DNA of 64,000 nucleotides. Origin: Ornithodoros turicata. Its lineage: Eukaryota > Arthropoda > Arachnida > Ixodida > Argasidae. The stretch is from assembly GCF_037126465.1 (NCBI RefSeq), contig NC_088201.1:25776550-25840549 (forward strand), given 5' to 3'. The notes under the pieces were generated by a model. That model did no database searches. It was given only the letters and a program-made list of their open reading frames with translations, and was not told where the DNA came from. The first letter of the stretch is position 1, and the number at the start of each line of letters is the position of its first letter. The position numbers were made by a program, and so were the translations under genes. Below, one piece after another: positions 55,280-64,000 of the stretch.

Positions 55280-57461
55280 CGTTCAACGTAGTAGCTGGGA
55301 CAGTAAACAATTGTTATAGCAGCCACAGTGTACTACGTTGCCCGTGCACCAGAACGAACCTACGGCTCTTCATTCGTGATAACGGACCTTGCCAGATACA
55401 TACATGTATAGTTCGACAGGAGCTTGTGAATACTGTGCTCACGAAGTTCGATAACCGTCCCACTACCGGGCTTGGAAGAGAACGTTCCTCAACGCCATTG
55501 CTATACTTTGTCAAAATAGCTCGGGGATCTGTCAGCAGAGTACGCGAGAAGGTTGGGGTCCGTGCATGTCAGCGATCCCGCGGAGTCTCCGTTTGGCACA
55601 GGAGACACTGGAAGAATGCTATGGCAGTCCAGAGGTCATCGAGAATGCACTTGTAGAAAAAAAATGGAGATTTTTCCGACAATCTCAAAAGGCGGAGATC
55701 TATACTCCTGAGCTTGATGCTTGAGTCCCCCAAGTTAGACCTACACCTACCTAGATTTTAGGAAAAATCTTCCCGGGAACAGCAAAGGATACTGCCCCGA
55801 CGACCGATTTTATAAATAATGGTGCCGTGATGTTACTACACGTAAGGTGCGTTATCAAGGGGCCCTTTTCCAATACATGAAGGACCGGCTCCCATTTGGG
55901 TCAAGCTGCTTTCATAGCAGCTTTTTGCCTGAGCCACCTACTAACTCGTTGGTAAAATAAACTATTATTATTATTATTATTATTTGCCTCCCTCCACCGC
56001 GAACGCGGACTTGAAGGGAGACCAGAGCACCTAGATACCTTGATTAGCAGCCCACGATTGAACCACAACGTTGCAAGGTTGGCACCAAGCCATCAAGTGC
56101 GGGATTTTCATCCAGAGGGGTTGTTGAAATTCCATGGTGGGGTGACACCCGTATCTGCGTCTCTTTTCTTTTTTTGGCGGTGGTGGTAGGAGGGGGCGTT
56201 TGTGGCTTATATTTGAGTTTTTTTGGCCTGTTTGGTGGGTATTTTGGGGGTGGGGGGCGTTTTAAGATTTTTTTGGGAGTATAGTAAAGGGTGTGGGAAG
56301 GTGCTGGGAAAATCCCCGACCAAGTTAATTCCTCAGGAGCATACTCCAAGGAAGAATAGCTGAGGTTGCCAACCACGGAACTTTTCCACTCGCGAGTGGA
56401 TTCAGTAGTGAAAGTGCAGTCCGTGTGTGTTCTTCACCGAGTAAAACCTTTTCTACGAGCCACACATTCGAAGACTTCCACCAACTGTCATCAACCAGTT
56501 AAGACTTTCTCTCCTACTACATGCCTCTCCTGCCTGTCCCTGTCGTCGTCTTTCCGTCCTTGTCTGGTTGCACTAACTCGTTATGAAGACTCCTACTACG
56601 TTCCTGATGAACTTTCTGCAGCGGTTTTCTGATCCGTCCGGAAGGTAGAGAGAACAAGCACGACGAGGGGAGGAACCGTCAAAACAGTCCTGCGACCAGT
56701 TTCAGAAATCGCTCTTTTTTCTCTTTTTTGTGTGTCCAAGGAAAATGCAAAGTAGGCATAGTACCCATAGAATACAAGGCAGGGAGAATATTATACATCA
56801 GTCAAGTCAATGTAAGTGTGATCAAGCACTGGGACTTGTCCCGTTCTTCAGTTCACAAAACAAGACAAGATCGCCGGGGAGGGAGACAAAGCAGTTGGCA
56901 ATACAACTCAATCGGGAATCAGCCTCCGCGGGTGGTCTTCCACACTGATGCCAATACATCACAACATGAAACATAATATAACATCTTACAATGAGTTGTA
57001 GCCAACGCTACGACATGTACTGCGCATCACAGTAGTAACCGATCGTCCGGCTGTCAAGCCCATGATCACGGGCCCCTACCTCGATCTGACCTCAACATGC
57101 GTGCCAAATTGCAAACGACGACACCCCCATACGCAGCAGTCCTCGCTCGTTAGTCGTTACCACAGCGTACAACGCCATGAAGGATATCGATGTTAGGGGA
57201 ACACTTCCCACCAGAATATCTCAGAAGAGGGAATGCCTCGCATTCATGGTTACACAAAGACAGGAGCCCAGCCTTTCTGGCCTTTCGCGCAGCACCTCTT
57301 CTTCTTCTTTGTAGGGGGTAAGAGTTGTCAGCCACAGTCAAGTGGCTTGCTACTCTTTGCTGCACCCTGTACCCTTTACTGCAGCACCTGTTTTTCCCTT
57401 TCCCCTCGTAGAACGTAGAACGGTCTCATTGGATCCCTCTCAAATACCACAATAACTGCAC
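55280..57461. other. Intergenic; possible LINE 3' tail
   Basis: GGTAAAATAAACTATT followed by an (ATT)n run at about 55962-55984 looks like a LINE 3' tail, but no coding remnant was recognised upstream. The rest, including long open frames such as 55111-55656, gives no family match. Confidence 0.4.
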
Positions 57462-57680
57462 GTGAGGTTCACGTTGCCGCGTTGCCGTTGCCACATGAGG
57501 TCCTGGTGGCGGCTATGCTGTCTGGGGTTTTTCCTGGGGTTTCCTCAGACGCTGTCAGACATATGTCGGCACAGTTCCCTTAGAAGTCGGCCCACGACGC
57601 ACATTCCCCCCAGGGCGTCAGTCATGACGTTGCCCACCTCTGTGAGGCCGACAACGGCGAGCTCTTTCACCATCACAACC
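57462..57680 (+). mobile_element. tRNA-derived SINE, subfamily of 15023-15200
   Basis: Body with CTGTCTGGGGTTTTTCCTGG, GTCGGCACAGTTCCC, AAGTCGGCCCACGACGCACA and the end GTTGCCCACCTCTGTGAGGC. The head is missing. Confidence 0.65.
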
Positions 57681-57837
57681 ACCACGACCACCACCACGTT
57701 GCTTCGTCTTTTTCACCGTAGTGTTGAGGCCCGTCTGCGAATACTCCCTTATTGCTGCTTTCTAAGTGGACGGACACTTTGTCACGTGCTTTCTCCAACC
57801 TTTTCTTTCTCTCATGCCGCACTGTCGTACTCGTAAC

Positions 57838-58083
57838 TCCCCGCGGAACTCCCCCGTGCTCGTAGCGTATATACCGTTGGAACGATGTTGCACCGCAATG
57901 ACCGGTCCCGTCCAGGATCTGCGATGGCGCACTGCCCGTGACAGACTCAGCCGTCAGCGTGTTTCTCGAACACCCACCTGTATGAGGTGCAACAAAGGAG
58001 AAACGGACTACATATGTCTTTCGGGAGTGCCCTATGCCGTCCGCAGAGTATGGTCGATACTTTCTAGCATATACTACTACCTA
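57838..58083 (+). pseudogene. Possible LINE C-terminal zinc-binding fragment
   Basis: One frame reads RTPTCMRCNKGETDYICLSG then VPYAVRR, resembling the C-x2-C-x-x-x-ET...C-P-x-Y...R motif after the reverse transcriptase of R1/Jockey-type LINEs, with the expected His and Cys lost. It ends in a stop at about 58083. Confidence 0.35.
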
Positions 58084-58404
58084 TAGCACTAACGTGTTCC
58101 ATGCAGCTGGATTGCAGCGGAGCTAGAATAACAGTGCAGAGTGGAAACTCTGCGTGCTTTTTACGGCGATTGCAAAAGTTCGCCATTTGGAAGGCTCGAT
58201 GCAGAGACACCGTAAGGTCAAGGCACAGGTGAAAGATTTCATTTGTATCGGGGAGTTAGGAATTTTCCCTGCATCCCCCAATGTCTCCCCAAAGATCTCG
58301 CGACATCACCCTATAGGGTTTATTTACATGACGTCATCCGTAAGAGACCGCCACTGTCGTTAGCAGGCAGATGTGCTGCCATCGACCACCATATTATAGG
58401 TCCC

Positions 58405-58578
58405 TTCCAAGCCAGGGGCGGATTTAATGGGCGGGGGGGGGGGGGCGAGCCCCCCTCATACGGTTGTGTTTCCTATGTAAAAACTCTACCTCCTGCTGTG
58501 CCGCAAAGCACGAAATTTCCTTGAGACCGCCCCCCCTCCCCCACATGACAGACCCTTAAATCTGCCCTTGTTCCAAGC
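58405..58578. mobile_element. 158-bp hAT MITE with perfect 8-bp target duplication
   Basis: The body 58413-58570 starts CAGGGGCGGATTTAA and ends TTAAATCTGCCCTTG. TTCCAAGC at 58405-58412 and again at 58571-58578 is the duplicated target. G13 lies at 58433-58445 and a C-rich tract at 58529-58542. Confidence 0.92.
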
Positions 58579-58819
58579 CGTCACCCATATCGCACTCACC
58601 GTATATTTGGTGTTTCAAGGTTATTGTTCTGTGCGATTTGTAGCATACCCAAGTAATTTCCATCTTTTCGACGTTTATGGTCATCGAAAAAGCATATGGC
58701 AGGGAACGAATGCGGGAACATAACTTTGAGGGACCTACAGTATGGCGGCGAGGTGACGTCAGTGAATAAACCCTATAGAAAATCTGCAAGAAAAACAAAA
58801 AATGTCAGAAAAGCGGCAG

Positions 58820-58985
58820 ATATGTCACCCCCCCCCCCCCCCGAATGAAAATCCTGGGAAAATCTCTGTTTGTATCTACGTGGACCTGTCCCAACATAGT
58901 GGAAGTGGACAACGCACGTTGTGAGTGAAATTCCAGACTTTTTCGTGATTGCATAGGGGGGGGGGGGGGGTGCAGCTTCACTCGC
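58820..58985. repeat. MITE-like segment bounded by C15 and G15
   Basis: TATGTCA followed by C15 (58828-58842) and G15 (58956-58970) followed by TGCAGCTTCA bracket about 115 bases. The homopolymers are complementary and could pair. No clear target duplication. Confidence 0.5.
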
Positions 58986-59128
58986 GGTTTAGTGTATCAC
59001 ACGTTGATTACAACAATTAAGACATGTCTACCATAGTATAAAATAAAAACTAATAACCTGTGGACTCGATGTAGACACTGTTGTAAACTTCTTTTCAGAC
59101 GAAAAAGAATATTATGTTGGCTACTGAC

Positions 59129-59150
59129 CAGTGGCGTAGCCAGACCTCCA
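59129..59150. repeat. Single left end of the GGCGTAGCCAG MITE family
   Basis: CAGTGGCGTAGCCAGACC matches the family terminus; no partner end is visible nearby. Confidence 0.55.
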
Positions 59151-59449
59151 AGGTTGGAGTTTCAAGTTTTACATTTAAAGGTGCCCATAAACAACCTGGA
59201 ATGGTCTACCTTATGGTGCACACTTAATTATTCAATACATAAGACACTGAATTAGTAAGATGGGTTATAATAGGAATGGTCAAACAATGGATTTGAATGT
59301 TATTTACTTAATTGTTCATTTCCCTCGCAAAGAGGGGACCGAACCCCCAACAGTTTTAACAGCACGTGAAAATAAAGTTTACAAGAAATAGAGTTTACAA
59401 AAATGCCAATGTCATGTACACGAGAGACGTTGTTGCGGTAAGGAAGGGC

Positions 59450-59800
59450 ACGATACAACCCCCCCCCCCCCCGCTGATCCTGGGTGGATCCACACACGTA
59501 TCTGTGCATACAGCGATATCAAAGATGAGAATATAAGATATTTGGACGTTTAATAATGCTAATACATATGGGGGTGTCATAACCGGTGAGGCCGCGTCAC
59601 GAGATTGGAAGTGGTTGCAAAACCTCATATTATCAAAACTATTCAAGAATGCTGCTCAGATAGACGCTCTGAACTGCAAGAACTTGTGCGATCGTCACAC
59701 TGGACCCCCCCCCCCCCCCGCCCCCACATGTATATCTTTCTCCTCGGATTTGCACGATTTACCTGAGTTGGCCCATGGCAGGTAGGTGGGGGGGGGGGGT
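59450..59800. repeat. Cluster of G/C homopolymers
   Basis: C14 at 59459-59472, C15 at 59705-59719 and G12 at 59788-59799, in otherwise ordinary sequence; possibly eroded MITE cores. Confidence 0.6.
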
Positions 59801-59839
59801 CGCAATTCTGCTCACAAGATATATTTCACTGTTCACAAC

Positions 59840-60345
59840 CGAGCCGTCGCTTTTTACCTCGAGGTTTAGCGCGTTGACGAGTCACGTGATGCACGTTCCA
59901 TCAGAGTTCGTGATGAGGTTAGCGTACGCTCTGTAAAGAAAAGCTATCAACAGTTTCTATGTACTGCTTGCGACATACTGGTCTGAAGTCTTCAATCAGT
60001 GGTTCAACGGGCTTCGAACGGGCTTCTTCGAAGGGGCTTTATCAATACTGTGTTCAAAGGAGGGCCGTATATGCCACACGATTCTATTAGTCAGGAGAAA
60101 TAATCTCGGAGATTTGAGATATAGGATAAACCACGAGCCGTCGATTCCAGACAAGTATGTTGCAAGCAGTACTCCTATCTCTCTCTCTGCCTATTCTTTT
60201 ACAAGATCTAATAAAGGCTGATACGGCAGAGAGGTCTTCCTTTTTCGCCTAATAATCCAGTCTCGCCCGTTTCGCTTAACACCAGCACCAGAGTTTATCA
60301 CATACAAATACCATTGTCACACAGCGACCAATGCGGTTGGAGGTA
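59840..60345. repeat. Large diverged repeat, copy 2
   Basis: Contains CTTTTTACCTCGAGG...GAGTCACGTGATGCACGTTC (59850-59925) and GAGGTCTTCCTTTTTCGCCT...CCCGTTTCGCT (60228-60278), the counterparts of 54150-54790. Confidence 0.6.
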
Positions 60346-60899
60346 TAGTAGTGGTAGTAATTAACTGCTAAAAAAAAAAAAAAAAAAAAAGAGGGGAAGG
60401 ACTTGGAGCAGGGTGGCTGCCCCGAAGGGCGCCTGCAGCTCCATCTCATTTAGGTGGTTTTGAGGTTTATGATATGTGGCTGCTAGTAGCGGATTGTATA
60501 ACCGCTTTCTAGGTAGACACACAGTACCTTGAGTGCCTTCATGTCTTGTTCATTTGTGGGCCATCTTCCCACTACTTTGCAGTAAGAGAGTGGTCTACTA
60601 TAGCCACGGTCACCCGCCTTGTATTACTACATTTTCTCCTGTTGCAATGTTACGTTTTCAGTATATATTTATGAATTCGGTGCTCCCTTGCCGCGGAGGT
60701 GGAGGGTCGATGCTACTTCGAAATATTTGCACCATGAACTCCCTAAAAAGCCAAAATTACGCGACAGGCACGTGACTGGAAGCGGTGTCCAGCTATGAGT
60801 GTCCAGAGGCTGACAGTGTCCCAATTTTTATTGTTTGTTTATTGTTTTTATTGTTTGTGGGGGAAGTCGTGGCACGCATAGGAATGTGCGTCCCTTCGG
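60346..60899. other. Upstream region of the Dscam-type gene
   Basis: A20 run at about 60371-60390. No exon is recognised. Upstream flank of the predicted core promoter. Confidence 0.45.
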
Positions 60900-60935
60900 T
60901 ATATATAAAAAAATGCTTAAATTTACGTTGCAGTC
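60900..60935 (+). promoter_or_regulatory. Predicted core promoter of the Dscam-type gene
   Basis: TATATATAAAA (60900-60910) lies about 30 bases before an initiator-like TTGCAGTCG with A at 60932, the standard TATA-to-Inr spacing. This gives a 5' UTR of about 490 bases to the preferred ATG. Inferred from sequence only; a spliced 5' UTR remains possible. Confidence 0.45.
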
Positions 60936-61423
60936 GTTCGTATGCTTATTTCGAGCAACATTTTGCGAAGTGTGTCACTGCACTGCGGCATTTCTTTATT
61001 TCATTCAGGGTTTCGATTGCAGAACCACCACTAAATTTTGTCACGTGACTTGACAAACCAACGCCAGCAATGCCAGTACAGTAACGAAAGTCCGCAGAGA
61101 AAAATAGTCCTCGACGCGCAAGGCGCAAGGGACCCAGGGACATATGGATGGAGGTTGCGGAAAGCTCGTCGCAGTTGATAAGCTTGTTTATGCCTAAGCC
61201 TTGTTTGTGGCGGTCGCTTGGGGATTGCGATGGTGGTACAGAAGGTGTCTCTATAAAACCAACACTATGTTTTTCGTCCTTAGAAAGGTAGAGGTGATGT
61301 GGCATTATGCATTTTGAAGTAGTACACATTGCTGTTTGGACATGATTGTAGGCAGTAGTGAATGTGCCAAGTGAATCGTTCTTTTGGGTTGCCTCTCTAA
61401 ACATTCCATGGTTAACTACAGAA

Positions 61424-63655
61424 ATGCTTATGTACATCTCTCCTGTCATATTGATACTCTTCTCTGGTCAGAGACTGTTAACGTGGGCACAGCAACCTCC
61501 CAAGCTTACCGCGTTAGAAGCGCCTAAGGATCTCGTAGCGGGCGAGAACTTCCGGCTCTCTTGCAACGTACAATTGGGGGACCCTCCTTTCAATATAGTG
61601 TGGTATCATAACGACAAACGTTTACTGTCGCACGATTCTGACACGTTATTGCAAGAAAGAAGTGACTACTCGTCAACTTTGATTTTCAAGCCATTGAGTG
61701 TGCATCATAGTGGTACCTACAAGTGCTGGGTGAACAATTCGGCAGGCTCTGATACTTCTGGAGTTCACCTTACTGTCAACGCTGCGCCTGCCTGGGTAGT
61801 AGAACCAACATCTCAGAATGTTTCAGAAGGCAGTACAGCATTAATCCACTGTAATGCTACAGGCTCACCACTGCCACAGATAGTTTGGAGAAAACACAAT
61901 GGTGATGATGTGACTGTCATCTCTCAGAATGGCAGGCACCAAGTTTACAGCAATGGCACTGTCCTCTTCCGGGATCTCAAGAGAAGTGATTCTGGAATGT
62001 ACACCTGCGAAGTGAGTAATGGTATTGGTGCTAACCTGAAAAAGACTGTTCTGGTATCAGTCTACCAGACAGCACGGGTACAGATACTTCGTCAAAATTC
62101 ATCTGTTGTAACAGGTGGTTCTGCAAATATAACATGCATCGCCACTGGAGACCATCCATTAACAGTGGTATGGATGAAGAATGAGCAGAGCATTAAGTCT
62201 AGCAGCCACCTCTACGACCGTGTTATTGTATCAGATAGCAGCCATGAAGAACAGATTGTGTCGTCCCTACTGATGAAACAAGTAGAGCCATCAGATGCCG
62301 GCAAATATACTTGTATTGCTCGAAACAGGTACGGAGAAAACGAGGAGACCTTTCGTTTGAATGTTCAGGAGCCACCACACCGTCCAACCGCGATAGAAGT
62401 TTCAGACATATGGAGTCGTAGTGCAAGGGTCCGATGGGAAAGCCCTTTGGATTCGGCAGTTATGTCGTATGAAGTTCAATACTCATCATATCGCAATGAT
62501 GCTGGATCCAGTGAGACAGTCCACGGCAGTGTCACCACGACTCTCATTCGAGATTTACATCCCGCGACAGAGTACAAAGTTACCATTTTGGCAATAAATT
62601 CTGCAGGAACCAGTGAACCTTCTAGCACGGTTCGCTTCAACACAACAGAGGAAGAACCCTCAGCTGCACCCTTGAATGTACGCATCGAACGTTCTGGGGC
62701 CACGTATGTATTGGTTAGTTGGAATCCACCACCCGAAAGTGACTGGAATGGAAAACTTCTAGGGTACTATATTGGCTATAGTACTGTTCCTGCCAGTGAC
62801 CCAAACCCTCCAAAAACTGCTCGTTATTCCTACCATACAGTCCAGGTGGGTGAAGATAGCTTCACTCTACGTGGCCTTGTGAAAGCAACTACGTACAAAA
62901 TTATTGTGAAGGCATTTAATGCTGTTGGCAATGGTCCACATTCTCCTCCCAAAGAGGTAACAACTTTGGATGGGGAATATCCACCAGCACCACTGCTTAG
63001 TGTTAGCAACCTGTATCAGGGTTCAGTACAGCTGAGCTGGATGTTTAGTTCACCAGTACAACAACATATTACTGGCTATACTTTACACTATCGACAAGAA
63101 GCTTCAGCATGGAGAGAGGTGTTTGTGGCATCAGGAAAGCAGACCACGTACCTTCTGTCTGGCTTGGACCCTTCCAAGGCCTGCCAAGTCTACCTTGTTG
63201 CACATAGTCACCTTGGAAACAGTGAGCCCAGTGATATTCTAACAGTACAGTTTGCCCATCAGAATGCTCCCCGCTCTCAGTCGCCATCGCAACAGCCATC
63301 CGAACTCCAGGAGATATTGTACATTGTGGTTCCGATCATAACAGTGACTATCATGATTGTCATCTTGGTGATTTCAGTCTGCTTCTACCTTTACATCAAG
63401 AAAACACGTCCACCACCACCACCCATCTATGCAGACTTCCCGAGGGATGCGGACTTCATGTTTGCAGTTACGGGAGACGAGGCGGCGAGTCACCATAAAG
63501 GAACACCATACTCCACGATCCGGAGGTCAACAGACAACGAAGGAATTTATGAGTCAATAGTTGACATGAGGACCTTATCTTTGCGCAGAAAACAAGCCAA
63601 CCAAAATTCGCTGAAGAAGGGGACTATAGACATTGTAGACGTCTGTGTTGTTTGA
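61424..63655 (+). CDS. Intronless Dscam-type receptor (3 Ig, 3 FN3, TM), complete
   Basis: Cell-surface adhesion/recognition protein. The open frame runs from an ATG at 61358 (765 codons). The ATG at 61424 (codon 23) is preferred because it has G at -3 and gives a compact signal peptide, LMYISPVILILFSG..TWA. In 765-codon numbering: Ig1 50-141 (C69, W82, C123), Ig2 144-236 (C165, W177, C217), Ig3 240-336 (C260, W272, C319), FN3-1 340-432, FN3-2 436-538, FN3-3 542-633, TM about 653-680, cytoplasmic tail 681-765. Seven N-glycosylation sequons. Ig2-Ig3-FN3-1 resemble Dscam Ig8-Ig9-FN3-1 (e.g. GMYTCEVSNGIGANL). The 3 Ig + 3 FN3 layout is that of chelicerate shortened Dscam (sDscam). The tail has RPPPPPIYADFP, tyrosine motifs YSTI and YESI, and ends DVCVV, a possible PDZ ligand. 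All domains lie in one uninterrupted exon, unlike typical multi-exon Dscam genes. Confidence 0.93.
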   Translation: MLMYISPVILILFSGQRLLTWAQQPPKLTALEAPKDLVAGENFRLSCNVQLGDPPFNIVWYHNDKRLLSHDSDTLLQERSDYSSTLIFKPLSVHHSGTYKCWVNNSAGSDTSGVHLTVNAAPAWVVEPTSQNVSEGSTALIHCNATGSPLPQIVWRKHNGDDVTVISQNGRHQVYSNGTVLFRDLKRSDSGMYTCEVSNGIGANLKKTVLVSVYQTARVQILRQNSSVVTGGSANITCIATGDHPLTVVWMKNEQSIKSSSHLYDRVIVSDSSHEEQIVSSLLMKQVEPSDAGKYTCIARNRYGENEETFRLNVQEPPHRPTAIEVSDIWSRSARVRWESPLDSAVMSYEVQYSSYRNDAGSSETVHGSVTTTLIRDLHPATEYKVTILAINSAGTSEPSSTVRFNTTEEEPSAAPLNVRIERSGATYVLVSWNPPPESDWNGKLLGYYIGYSTVPASDPNPPKTARYSYHTVQVGEDSFTLRGLVKATTYKIIVKAFNAVGNGPHSPPKEVTTLDGEYPPAPLLSVSNLYQGSVQLSWMFSSPVQQHITGYTLHYRQEASAWREVFVASGKQTTYLLSGLDPSKACQVYLVAHSHLGNSEPSDILTVQFAHQNAPRSQSPSQQPSELQEILYIVVPIITVTIMIVILVISVCFYLYIKKTRPPPPPIYADFPRDADFMFAVTGDEAASHHKGTPYSTIRRSTDNEGIYESIVDMRTLSLRRKQANQNSLKKGTIDIVDVCVV

Positions 63656-64000
63656 GTGACTTTCTTTTAGGGTGGTGCCTTGACTGGGTATAGAGTACAG
63701 GGGCCATTTGTGCTGGCATTTCTTCAAAACACAGATACATATGAGTTCAGAAGATATATTATGCTAAATATATGTAAAGTTTGGTACTTTGTAATAATTG
63801 CTGCGCACACATGCCGTTGACAAATGTAGTGCTGCCAAGGTGTTGTCTTAGATATTTTTGGGAGTGACAGACTTTAGAAAATGCCACTCTACTTTCAAGT
63901 GTACTGCACTATGGGTAGTGAATGCTGCTAAGCCACAGCATTTGTTTGTTCTAATTCTGAACACTTAGCTGTATGGATGCCAACTAAATGTTCAGAAAGC
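63656..64000 (+). other. 3' UTR of the Dscam-type gene (runs off the window)
   Basis: No coding sequence, poly(A) tract or AATAAA is seen before the window ends, so the 3' end and any retrocopy hallmarks cannot be judged. Confidence 0.6.

Noticed and set aside
55111..55656. 181-codon plus-strand open frame
   Set aside because: Its first part reads through a hAT-like MITE (55160-55279); the remainder has no recognisable family.
60946..61449. 167-codon minus-strand open frame
   Set aside because: Lies antisense to the 5' UTR and start of the Dscam-type gene, with no family similarity.
1..64000. Prokaryotic features such as operons, CRISPR arrays or phage genes
   Set aside because: Introns, SINEs and animal gene families show the DNA is eukaryotic; no spaced direct-repeat array was found.

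Overview
The window is eukaryotic genomic DNA, most likely from a tick or another chelicerate. Three things point there: genes split by introns with standard splice signals, many decayed transposons (tRNA-derived SINEs, hAT and mariner elements, LINE ends), and a shortened-Dscam type gene (3 Ig + 3 FN3 + transmembrane), an architecture known from chelicerates. The species cannot be named from the sequence alone.

Left to right: (1) 1-16,070 is repeat-rich. It holds a decayed mariner (2569-3689), several copies of a tRNA-Ser-like SINE (clustered at 14.7-16.07 kb), and on the minus strand two phase-compatible 5' exons (12040-12064 and 8851-8948) of a gene whose protein begins with an N-myristoylation-type sequence and whose remainder must lie at lower coordinates. 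(2) 17536-20953, plus strand: a complete three-exon HSBP1 gene (heat shock factor-binding protein 1, 92 aa). Its second intron has AT-AC ends and canonical U12 (minor spliceosome) signals. (3) 23.7-25.95 kb: two adjacent non-autonomous hAT elements, each with an 8-bp target duplication, followed by a 256-bp MITE. (4) 28011-53431, minus strand: a complete ten-exon VAT1-like gene (420 aa, MDR/quinone oxidoreductase family), with a 13.65-kb first intron full of repeats. (5) 53.6-60.9 kb: intergenic, rich in small hAT-like MITEs and long G or C homopolymers. (6) 61424-63655, plus strand: a single-exon gene for a signal peptide-3 Ig-3 FN3-TM-cytoplasmic tail protein resembling chelicerate sDscam.

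HSBP1 and VAT1-like converge tail to tail; VAT1-like and the Dscam-type gene diverge head to head. The genes are not functionally linked as an operon would be. HSBP1 tunes the heat shock response, VAT1 is a membrane/vesicle-associated oxidoreductase homologue, and the Dscam-type gene is a cell-surface recognition protein.

The most noteworthy observations are the AT-AC intron of HSBP1, the intronless sDscam-type gene, the orphan myristoylated N-terminus, and several palindromic or tandem repeat structures. Exon coordinates were read by eye from splice consensus, reading phase and protein similarity. They are internally consistent (both multi-exon CDSs sum to whole codons) but no transcript data were available.
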